A stretch of DNA of 61,215 nt, taken from assembly GCA_007120035.1 (NCBI GenBank), contig SKON01000080.1:1-61215 (forward strand). Reading direction: 5' to 3'. Positions 28,169 to 35,055 of the stretch are shown here, one piece after another. Numbering within the stretch: position 1 is the stretch's first letter; each line of letters starts with the position of its first letter. A program made the translations under genes and the position numbers. Below the pieces are notes generated by a model. The model was not told the DNA's origin. It saw nothing but the letters and a program-made list of their open reading frames with translations, and did no database searches. This DNA is from Myxococcales bacterium. GTDB lineage: Bacteria; Myxococcota_A; Bradymonadia; Bradymonadales; Bradymonadaceae.

Positions 28169-29326
28169 TCACTCCCCGGTCATCGAAAGAAACTCAGCGA
28201 AGTCGAACTCCGTCGGTATCTCCTGGACGATCGTCGTGTCCACGTCGAGCCCGTCCAAAATGGGTTGGTAGAGGTTGAGCGCCTCATCGGTCCCGAAGTC
28301 CGTCAAATCGCCACAAAGACTCTCGATGTCCTCGGGGGTGTCGGAGAGCAACGCGACGTAAACCCGGAGGTTCTCCACGGCGTCTACGGCGTCCTGGAAT
28401 CGCTGGGTCAGAGTGTCGGGCTGATTGTAGGCCGTGCAGGGACCGTCGAAGTCCACGTATTCTCCCTCGGGGATATCGTCGGCGTCACACATTCCGTAGT
28501 TCGGATCGTTATCGCACCCCTCGTTGCACTGAGGCTCCGGGATCGAGGTGTCGACGATCACCAGGTGATACTGATGGTCGTCGTCGGAGTCGTCGGCCAG
28601 TATTTGAGCCGCGACCGAGAGCGCTCCCTGGAGGTCTGAGGCCGGCCCGAGCCCAGAGGCCGAATCGAAGGGACCCTGGAGATCCTCCTGGGTCATCCCG
28701 AAGGCCCACGGCCGAGCCCACGTGGAATACGCGACCATTCCTACCGACGCGGACTCCGACGAGATTAGGTCCTGCAGCGCCGACGCGATGCTGAGCCGTC
28801 CGTTTCCAGAATCCGTACACTGCCAACTCACTCGCTGAGAGAGCAAGAGCAATACGCGATCCTCTCCGGCCGGCTCTTCATCCACGTCACAGAGACCCAG
28901 GTTGCACTCCCCCGACGGGGGACAATCACTGTCGGACCAGCACTCTCTGTCTTCGCAGCTCCCCGCCGTGCAGGTTTGATCCAGCCCGCACGTCGTTTGT
29001 TGACAGGTATTTGTGGGCAGCCCCGCGGTAAACTCATTGAGGACCACGTCCAAGATCGCCTGGGGTGGCTGATCGCTGGGTCCACAGAGAACGATGTCTC
29101 CATAGGTGCTCCCCATCGAAAACTCCTCGGGACAGGTGAAGCCCTCTTCGGTGATCGCGCTGCCGTAAGCGCAATAGACCTCGCCATCGGCCTCGATGAC
29201 GACACCCTGTCCACAGTCTGCTTCCGGGGTCTCCTCCTCCTCTTCCCCGCAACCAATCGCGACGACCATCACCAGGAGAGCCATCCCTGCTCGAACGGCC
29301 CATTGACTCAAGTTTGCTGCGTTCAT
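28169..29326 (-). CDS. Lipoprotein with EGF-like Cys segment and VWA-like domain
   Basis: A 385-residue lipoprotein (lipobox VVAIGC) with an acidic spacer, a Cys-rich stretch (TTCGLDQTCTAGSCEDRECWSD...) and then a region from about 160 that resembles a von Willebrand A fold: DRVLLLLSQRVSW, a central RLSIASALQDL, and HYHLVIVDTS. The canonical DxSxS metal site is not present, so metal binding may be lost. ATG at 29326 is chosen for its spacing from AGGAGG; a GTG and another ATG lie just upstream. It begins 11 bp after the HTH regulator gene ends, so they form one operon. Confidence 0.65.
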   Translation of the reverse strand: MNAANLSQWAVRAGMALLVMVVAIGCGEEEEETPEADCGQGVVIEADGEVYCAYGSAITEEGFTCPEEFSMGSTYGDIVLCGPSDQPPQAILDVVLNEFTAGLPTNTCQQTTCGLDQTCTAGSCEDRECWSDSDCPPSGECNLGLCDVDEEPAGEDRVLLLLSQRVSWQCTDSGNGRLSIASALQDLISSESASVGMVAYSTWARPWAFGMTQEDLQGPFDSASGLGPASDLQGALSVAAQILADDSDDDHQYHLVIVDTSIPEPQCNEGCDNDPNYGMCDADDIPEGEYVDFDGPCTAYNQPDTLTQRFQDAVDAVENLRVYVALLSDTPEDIESLCGDLTDFGTDEALNLYQPILDGLDVDTTIVQEIPTEFDFAEFLSMTGE

Positions 29327-29337
29327 CATTCTCCTCC

Positions 29338-30072
29338 TCACTTTTTCGGTTCCTCGTCGACGACCCAGAAGATACTGAGCCGCACATGGTGGTGGTTTTC
29401 GTCCGCTTCTTCGTCGAGGCTCACCATTTTCGGCCAGAGCACTTCCTCATAGAACCGCTGAAGCTCCTCGACCTGATCGGGGTTGATACGAAAGTTCAGG
29501 GTTCGCGATAGCGATGGCAGGTCCTTCGAGAAGAACCGGGCCTCCACGGTCTCCAGGAGGTTCCCGAGGAGGCTGTTGAGCGCCCCCACACGGGAGTACC
29601 AATGTTCTCGCACCAACCGACCCCGTCGGGTCGTCAGCCGGTACGCCCCCTGATCCTCGGGGTCTTCGTAGATCCTCTCCTGGTCGAGGAGGATCGCCAG
29701 TGCCTCCTCCACGTCCTGGGCTTCCTCCCTCGGCAAGACCTGTTTGATACGCGCCTCCGACAAGGGTTCGGCCCACAACATGTACTCGATCCGCTGCGGC
29801 AACTCGTGCTCTTGCTCGGGCCGAAAGAAGTTGCTCTTCAGCTTCTTCGACAACCGCGCTGCCGTCGCGATGCTCACCCCGAGGGCGTCTCCGATGTCTG
29901 CGAGGGAATTCCCCTGACGGCGAAACTCGTGAAAGTAGCCGATCCGCAACAGCTCGGTGACCTTCTTCAGGGAGAGTCCTGAGGCAGCGGCGAGTCGAAT
30001 GCTCGGCCCCAGGAGCGAATACACCAGCCGCTCTCGTAGCTCCTCTTCGTCGATGTCTTTTTGGTGAAGCAT
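29338..30072 (-). CDS. HTH-containing transcriptional regulator-like protein
   Basis: About 244 residues. The first third, RLAAASGLSLKKVTELLRIGYFHEF followed by NSLADIGDALGVSIATAARLSKKL (split here), carries a clear helix-turn-helix and resembles DUF6502-type regulators. The middle looks like a second winged helix (QRIEYMLWAEPLSEARIKQVL, then YRLTTRRGR). The C-terminal 80 residues are unrecognised. The start is uncertain: ATGs at 30072, 30090 and 30111 are all in frame and none has a good ribosome site. A perfect AT-rich palindrome lies just upstream of 30072, suggesting autoregulation. It is upstream of and cotranscribed with the VWA-like lipoprotein gene. Confidence 0.65.
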   Translation of the reverse strand: MLHQKDIDEEELRERLVYSLLGPSIRLAAASGLSLKKVTELLRIGYFHEFRRQGNSLADIGDALGVSIATAARLSKKLKSNFFRPEQEHELPQRIEYMLWAEPLSEARIKQVLPREEAQDVEEALAILLDQERIYEDPEDQGAYRLTTRRGRLVREHWYSRVGALNSLLGNLLETVEARFFSKDLPSLSRTLNFRINPDQVEELQRFYEEVLWPKMVSLDEEADENHHHVRLSIFWVVDEEPKK

Positions 30073-30082
30073 GGGAGAATGA

Positions 30083-30100
30083 TTTATCATTTTTGATAAA
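30083..30100. promoter_or_regulatory. Perfect AT-rich palindrome, candidate operator
   Basis: TTTATCA-TTTT-TGATAAA is an 18-bp perfect inverted repeat about 10 bp upstream of the regulator's preferred ATG. AT-rich sequence like this is rare in this GC-rich window. TTGAAT and TAAATC on the minus strand could form a weak promoter around it. Confidence 0.55.
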
Positions 30101-30129
30101 AATTCAAGCATGATTTGAATCTGGGTCAC

Positions 30130-30309
30130 GTTGATTGATCGGTTGGGCGGGGCAGCTCTCGGCGTGAGAACGGGTGGTTTGCGAGGAAGGGAAGAGCACC
30201 GGAGCCCTGCCGCCTCCGGCGCAGGTTTTCGCCGAGTGTGCAAGTGCGCGGTGGAGGTGGGGCCGACCTCGAAGGTGACGGCTCTCGGCGCAAGAACCGG
30301 CGGCGTGCG
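30130..30309. repeat. Mosaic of dispersed repeat motifs in the 30112-30407 gap
   Basis: GTTGATTGATCGGTTGG at 30130-30146 exactly matches (inverted) the end of the family-1 element at 3054-3070. The segment at 30197-30225 is an inverted relative of the hairpin in the 109-bp repeats at 6560. An imperfect ~29-bp direct repeat (GCTCTCGGCG...) occurs at 30155 and 30281. No credible gene is seen in this gap. Confidence 0.55.
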
Positions 30310-30407
30310 GTGTCAACAGGCTCCTGGGATCGCAACTCGCTCGAGATTCCTGTAAGACAGCGGTCTGCTCGGATCATTGGTCTTCGACATCGAACCACGG
30401 CACCCTC

Positions 30408-31304
30408 ATGAGCTTTCAGACCCACGACTACCGATGGCCCGCGGTTCGTCTGTACCCAGGGAGCGTAGGAGCGCGCGGTCTGCACGGTCGCGTCTTCGCC
30501 CTGGTCGCCGCGGGTTTCTGCGCGACCACGGTCGCGCTGGGCTGTGACACCGTGGCCGATGACGACACAGCCATAGACCCCGCGATCGAGGCGATCGTCG
30601 ATTCCCTCGACCAGACTTTTCCCCACCACAGGGTCCCTCTTGTGGGCGCCGACCAGATCGCGGCCCTTCAGATCGATGGACGCCTCGACGAGGCATTGTG
30701 GGGAGAGCTCCCGACGTTGGACTTGAGCCCCTTCGGTGACGCCTCTGAACGGCGTACCACCGCACGAATCGCCTACTCCGAAGAAGCCCTCGTGATCGGG
30801 ATCTTCCTGGAAGATGAGCATATCTGGTCGACTCTCGATGACCGCGACGCCGACCTGTGGACCGAAGAGGTCATCGAGATCTTCCTGGCTCCTCAAGGCG
30901 CCGAGGGCTCCTACGTGGAATTGCAGGTCAATGCCCTTGGCACTATCTTTGATGCTCATTTCGACGAGCCTCTCGGAGAGAGCCCCCACCGCCGGAGGGC
31001 GATCGACGCGGGCCGAGCCTGGGATCTGGAGGGCCTGACGATCGGTGTTCACGTCGACGGCCGCCTCAATGATGTGGATCACACCGACGAGTTTTGGAGC
31101 GTCGAGATCCTCATCCCCTGGGACGGACTCCCCTTCGACGAGGTGGCCCTTCCCCCCCAACCGGGCCAGGTCTGGCGCGCGAACCTCTTTCGCTTCGATC
31201 GCCCCGCCGACGGGAGCCGCCTCGCCTATGGCTGGTCTACGGCTCTCCGCGGGGACTTCCACCAACCCCAGCGATTCGGGTACTGGATCTATTCAGGCCC
31301 GTAA
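30408..31304 (+). CDS. CBM9-like lipoprotein
   Basis: A 298-residue protein with an unusually long n-region before the hydrophobic segment and lipobox (VFALVAAGFCATTVALGC); an internal start is possible, but ATG 30408 is the first after the gap. The mature part from about 80 matches the carbohydrate-binding family 9 / DOMON-like beta sandwich: IDGRLDEALW, ARIAYSEEALVIGIFLED, DLWTEEVIEIFLAP and FWSVEILIPWDGLPF. Such domains bind sugars or haem in secreted enzymes and electron-transfer proteins; no catalytic domain is attached here. It is a probable periplasmic or surface lipoprotein. Confidence 0.75.
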   Translation: MSFQTHDYRWPAVRLYPGSVGARGLHGRVFALVAAGFCATTVALGCDTVADDDTAIDPAIEAIVDSLDQTFPHHRVPLVGADQIAALQIDGRLDEALWGELPTLDLSPFGDASERRTTARIAYSEEALVIGIFLEDEHIWSTLDDRDADLWTEEVIEIFLAPQGAEGSYVELQVNALGTIFDAHFDEPLGESPHRRRAIDAGRAWDLEGLTIGVHVDGRLNDVDHTDEFWSVEILIPWDGLPFDEVALPPQPGQVWRANLFRFDRPADGSRLAYGWSTALRGDFHQPQRFGYWIYSGP

Positions 31305-31418
31305 CTCGCGCCGTCGGCGCGCAGTACACAAACTTTGAATGGCCTCGCGCTCATCGTCGTCGTAATGGTCCCTCGCTGTTCTACATGCCAGAGTTCGAAA
31401 CCTGTTGGAGTCAACGTT

Positions 31419-32648
31419 ATGCAAAGTCGATCCCCTGTCCTTCCACTAGTCCTCACCTCCCTGCTCCTCGTCGGCGGCTGCACGAGCACCCTCGGGGTCA
31501 ACATCCCCGCCGTCGATAACGCCCAGCGTAGTCATCGAACCCAGCAGGCCCCGGAGGAAGAGAAGGTCGAACACGAAGAGGTCGAGGTACAGGAAGATGT
31601 ACACGATCAAGAGGAGCAGGAGGTCGCGATCGACACCGACGTGACCATCGAGGCCGAGTCCGGCGAGGATCCCGAGCTGTGGCGATGGAACCTGGAGGTG
31701 GGCAAGTCCTACCGGCTGAGCTTTGAGAGCGCTACGGACATCAAGCTCTCCATCGGTGGAGAGATGGGAGAGATGATGGGCGGCATGGGCGGCATGGGCA
31801 TGCCCGGGATGGCCGAGATGGGCCTCGAGGAGACGGACCGCATCACCATTCAGACCGACCTCACCCTCCACGTGCGCGAGGAGCTCGCCGACGGTCGCTA
31901 CGACCTCGAGATCCCCGTGGACCGCATGGTGCTCGAGGGCGCGGCGGGTCGCACCACCGTGGACAGTCTTCCCGACGAGGTGCGGGTTCTGCGGGCCACC
32001 ATGACCCCCCGCGGGGAGTTTCAGTTCTACGAGCGAGTCCTCGTGGAGGTCAGCGATGCCGAGAGCGGCTACGCCATCGCCCGGTTCTCCGATGAGGACG
32101 GCAACATCACCCTCGGCGCCGATCTGGGCGTCGACGGCGCCAGCGCGAGCTCTCGCGCCACCATCAACACAAGAACCGGTGAGGTCACCCTGACCCAGGA
32201 GGTGCGTCAAGAAGAGCGTCGCACTCGCCAGGTCGAGGAAGAGCGTCCCGTTCAGTACGTCGACCTCCTGCCCGCCGACGTCCTCTCCCTGCTCGAGCTC
32301 CCCGAAGGGCCCGTCGCCCCCGGCGACTCGATCACCACCAGGTTCGACGCTGGCACCATCCAACTCGACGCCGGCGAACCCCAGCAGTGCGATCGCTCCA
32401 CTTGTGGTAACCTTCGGATTCGGGCCGACATCGACTCCGCCAACTTCCAACGGGACGCCATGGCCCAGGCCCACGCCGAGGTTCCCGGTGGCATGCCGAC
32501 CATGAAGACCACCATGGACGCCGTGATGCTCTTTGATGTCCCCGCAGGACGCGTCTTTCATATCACCGGCAACTCGTCCTCCGACACGGACGGATCCGGC
32601 GTGTCCATCGAGGAGAGCACTGAGTTTACGCTGATCTTCTTTGAGTGA
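31419..32648 (+). CDS. Large lipoprotein, unrecognised
   Basis: A 409-residue protein starting MQSRSPVLPLVLTSLLLVGGC, with a lipobox at LVGGC and GGAG 9 bases before the ATG. A highly acidic segment with many Glu and Val (about 45-85) is followed by a beta-rich part starting LWRWNLEVGKSYRLSFES, with a Gly/Met tract (GEMGEMMGGMGGMGMPGMAE) inserted near residue 115. The C-terminal half is regular beta structure ending in TEFTLIFFE. I do not recognise the family; the beta-rich ending and lipid anchor suggest an envelope protein. The next lipoprotein gene starts 2 bp after its stop. Confidence 0.7.
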   Translation: MQSRSPVLPLVLTSLLLVGGCTSTLGVNIPAVDNAQRSHRTQQAPEEEKVEHEEVEVQEDVHDQEEQEVAIDTDVTIEAESGEDPELWRWNLEVGKSYRLSFESATDIKLSIGGEMGEMMGGMGGMGMPGMAEMGLEETDRITIQTDLTLHVREELADGRYDLEIPVDRMVLEGAAGRTTVDSLPDEVRVLRATMTPRGEFQFYERVLVEVSDAESGYAIARFSDEDGNITLGADLGVDGASASSRATINTRTGEVTLTQEVRQEERRTRQVEEERPVQYVDLLPADVLSLLELPEGPVAPGDSITTRFDAGTIQLDAGEPQQCDRSTCGNLRIRADIDSANFQRDAMAQAHAEVPGGMPTMKTTMDAVMLFDVPAGRVFHITGNSSSDTDGSGVSIEESTEFTLIFFE

Positions 32649-32650
32649 TT

Positions 32651-33559
32651 ATGACCCCCTACGACACGCGATGGCTCGTCCCGGCGCTCCTGTTGGTCCT
32701 CTGCACCCTCTTCGGGGGGTGCAGTGGATGTGATGAGGCCATACCTGTCGACGACGCTGGTCTCGACGCGACCACCGAGCCCGACGGCGACACTGCCGAC
32801 TCCGGCGACGCTGACGACTCCGGCGACGACACCGATCTGGACACTGGCGTTGACGCAGAGGTCGACACGGACGACACCGATCTGGACACTGGCGTTGACG
32901 CAGCGGTCGACACGGACGACACCGATCTGGACACCGGTGACGGAGAGGTCGACGCAGAAGAAGACCCCGACGCTCAAGACGACCCCGACGCTCAGGACGA
33001 CACCGACGCTCAGGACGACCCCGACGCTCAAGACGACAGCCCCATTCCGGGCCTCTCCGAGCCCTGCATGAACGGGACGGGCTGGACGGTCTTTCGGATC
33101 CGCTACGACCAGTACTCCACGAGCGCCCGGGTCGACGTGTGGGACGCCTCCTGCGAGTACTCCCTGGCCCCGGGCAGCGCCTGCAACGCCCGAACCGTCA
33201 CCTACGGGTTCGGCGACGTGGACACCACCTCCAACGGCTATCCGATCCTGACCACCAGCGACTACCTGCGGGTTCGGTTCAGCGTCGAGGACCTGGACTT
33301 CTCGGAGGCCACGGTCCACGTCGAAGGTCACGGCTTCTTCAGCGTCGCCTTCACGGAATACCGCGTCTGGTCGCCCCTCTACGGCGACCGGGTCGGCGGC
33401 CCCATCGACAACACCCTACAGTGGAGCTCTCTGGACTGGACCGGGATGCTCTACCCCGACGATGAGCCGGGGCTGACGGCGATTCAGATCTATGCCAACC
33501 TGGGCACTCACGATATCGCCGTTCGGTCCGTAGAGCTCTGCGTGGACATCGGAGACTAG
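32651..33559 (+). CDS. Asp-rich repeat lipoprotein
   Basis: A 302-residue lipoprotein (lipobox TLFGGC). The spacer of about residues 30-130 is almost only Asp, Thr, Gly, Val, Ala and Glu. It is encoded by 45-bp tandem DNA repeats (units at 32825, 32870 and a partial unit at 32915) and then four 18-bp units (32960-33031) encoding DPDAQD. The C-terminal domain (CMNGTGWTVFRIRYDQYSTSARVDVWDASCEY through VRSVELCVD) is a small beta domain with paired Cys. The acidic spacer may bind calcium or extend the domain from the membrane. A degenerate copy of its 3' end lies at 40970-41054. Confidence 0.75.
   Translation: MTPYDTRWLVPALLLVLCTLFGGCSGCDEAIPVDDAGLDATTEPDGDTADSGDADDSGDDTDLDTGVDAEVDTDDTDLDTGVDAAVDTDDTDLDTGDGEVDAEEDPDAQDDPDAQDDTDAQDDPDAQDDSPIPGLSEPCMNGTGWTVFRIRYDQYSTSARVDVWDASCEYSLAPGSACNARTVTYGFGDVDTTSNGYPILTTSDYLRVRFSVEDLDFSEATVHVEGHGFFSVAFTEYRVWSPLYGDRVGGPIDNTLQWSSLDWTGMLYPDDEPGLTAIQIYANLGTHDIAVRSVELCVDIGD
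33461..33547 (+). repeat. Left copy of ~87-bp direct repeat flanking the efflux cassette
   Basis: This is the 3' coding end of the Asp-rich lipoprotein gene. A related sequence at 40970-41054 shares GGGGCTGACGGCGATT, TATGCCA and GAGAGCTGCGTGGAC-like blocks in the same order. By eye identity is about 75 percent with a 2-base gap. Confidence 0.7.
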
Positions 33560-33573
33560 AGGCTGCTCGGGCC

Positions 33574-33596
33574 AAAACCGATTGACAGTCGGTTTT
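33574..33596. promoter_or_regulatory. 23-bp palindromic operator upstream of the BlaI-like gene
   Basis: AAAACCGA-N7-TCGGTTTT, centred on a TTGACA that could serve as a -35 box (33582-33587), lies about 65 bp before the repressor ATG. The same palindrome with the same total length recurs at 35088-35110. It also has terminator-like shape (a T run follows) for the upstream lipoprotein gene, so both roles are possible. Confidence 0.6.
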
Positions 33597-33658
33597 TCTT
33601 CGCTACCGTGACTCTCAGACCCGACGACGGTCACCACCAGACACGACAGCGATCGTAT

Positions 33659-34057
33659 ATGAAGAGAGATCCAACCAACCTGGGTGAACTAGAGATGGCC
33701 CTCATGGAGTACCTCTGGGACCATGAGAGCAGTGACGTGAAGTCCTCCTTTCGGGCCATTGGTGAGCCTCGCCAGATCACCCTGAACACTGTCCAGTCGG
33801 CGATGAAGAGGCTCTGGGAGAAGGGTCTCCTGAGTCGTCAAAAGAGCGGACATGCCTATGTGTACTCAACCAAGGTCGACCGACGAGGGCTCACGGAGAT
33901 GATGGTCAGTGAGCTCCTCGACCAGGTCACGGGCTCCCAGATGGACGTCGCCCTGCAGGCGTTCGTCAACCTCGCTGACCAGGCCGGAGAAGAGACCCTG
34001 AATCGACTGGAAGAGCTGGTCGCGGCCAAGCGCAAGGCCGACGAGGAACGATCATGA
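33659..34057 (+). CDS. BlaI/MecI/CopY-family repressor
   Basis: A 132-residue winged-helix protein. LGELEMALMEYLWDHESSDV, then ITLNTVQSAMKRLWEKGLLSRQKSGHAYVYS, is the family DNA-binding domain with its recognition helix and beta wing; the C-terminal helices form the dimer and cleavage region. Relatives repress beta-lactamase or copper-export genes and are inactivated by proteolysis or metal. ATG at 33659 is preferred over an upstream start that would add about 17 residues. Its stop overlaps the M56 protease start (ATGA), the standard blaI-blaR arrangement, and the metal-efflux genes follow. Confidence 0.88.
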   Translation: MKRDPTNLGELEMALMEYLWDHESSDVKSSFRAIGEPRQITLNTVQSAMKRLWEKGLLSRQKSGHAYVYSTKVDRRGLTEMMVSELLDQVTGSQMDVALQAFVNLADQAGEETLNRLEELVAAKRKADEERS

Positions 34058-35034
34058 GTACCCTCTTGGGATGGATGGAGGTAACGCTGCTGGTCGCAAT
34101 CGTCGGCGCTCTCACCGGTGCTCTGGTGGGCTCGCTCTTCCTCGCACTCTCGAAGCACCGTATCGAATCCTTCGCTCCTCACCGACGAGTTTGGATGCTC
34201 CGAGTGGTCGCCTGGGCACCACTGATCGGTGCAGGTCTAGCCCTGACAGTGGCGTACTTTCCTTCCCTGATCGACCTGGCCGGAATCGCCAGTGACCACT
34301 GTGGAGACCACGCCGGGCACCCCCTCCACCTCTGTTTCCTCCACTACCCTCCGCCGGCGCTTCTGCCGCCGGTGACCTGGTTTACGCTGGGAATGGCGCT
34401 GATCGTCTCGCACCACTGGTGGGACGCGCTGCGAGCGGTTCGGAGGACCCACCGGTGGGCCAATGACCTGGCGAAGCTCTCTTCCTACGACGAGGAGACC
34501 GGCGCCTACGTCGTGGAGACAGACACCTGTTTCGCCGTCACCGTCGGCCTCTTCCACCGTCGGATCCTCTTCTCCGAGGGACTCCGTAGAGTCCTCTCTC
34601 CCGCTCAGCTACAAGCCGTACTCTCTCATGAACAGGCCCACCGACATCGGTTTGATTCCCTCCATCGGCTCTTCACCCAGATCGCCATGGTCTTCTATCT
34701 ACCATCAACGCGGCGATTCGTTCTGGAGCAGATCGCGTTGGCCAGCGAGCAATGCTGCGACGAGGCGGCCGCTACCACCGTCGAGGACCGGATCACCGTA
34801 GCAGAGGCCATCCTCACGGTGGCTCGAGCGAGTCGTGGCGCCGAGGTCCCCGCGGGCGTCCTCCGGTTCGGGGATACCCGGATCGAACAACGAATACAGG
34901 CTCTGCTCGATGGCAATTGGCAGCGTCCTGGTCTCTGGGGGCTCGGCGCGCTTCTGGCCATCTTCATCCTGACCCTCTTCCACTTTCATACCCTCCACCA
35001 CGGCCTGGAACACGCCGTGGCCTGGCTGACCTGA
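34054..35034 (+). CDS. BlaR1-like M56 membrane metallopeptidase with His-rich sensor segments
   Basis: A 326-residue membrane protease. There are four hydrophobic segments: about 8-32, 51-75, 106-122 and 292-310. The zinc site HEQAH (192-196) lies in a large cytoplasmic loop, with Glu237 in CCDEAA as probable third ligand, as in BlaR1/MecR1. It lacks the penicillin-binding sensor domain. Instead the predicted outer loop holds Asp81, His82, Cys83, His86, His89, His92, Cys94 and His97, and the C-terminal tail holds His310, 312, 315, 316 and 320. I infer that metal binding outside triggers cleavage of the adjacent repressor. The next gene is a TolC-type efflux protein. Confidence 0.85.
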   Translation: MSTLLGWMEVTLLVAIVGALTGALVGSLFLALSKHRIESFAPHRRVWMLRVVAWAPLIGAGLALTVAYFPSLIDLAGIASDHCGDHAGHPLHLCFLHYPPPALLPPVTWFTLGMALIVSHHWWDALRAVRRTHRWANDLAKLSSYDEETGAYVVETDTCFAVTVGLFHRRILFSEGLRRVLSPAQLQAVLSHEQAHRHRFDSLHRLFTQIAMVFYLPSTRRFVLEQIALASEQCCDEAAATTVEDRITVAEAILTVARASRGAEVPAGVLRFGDTRIEQRIQALLDGNWQRPGLWGLGALLAIFILTLFHFHTLHHGLEHAVAWLT

Positions 35035-35055
35035 CCCCCTCGACGGCATGCAGCG

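Noticed and set aside
33574-33596. Palindrome as only a rho-independent terminator
   Set aside because: It has terminator shape on the plus strand, but the same palindrome recurs at the efflux operon start where no gene needs terminating, so an operator role is preferred, not excluded.
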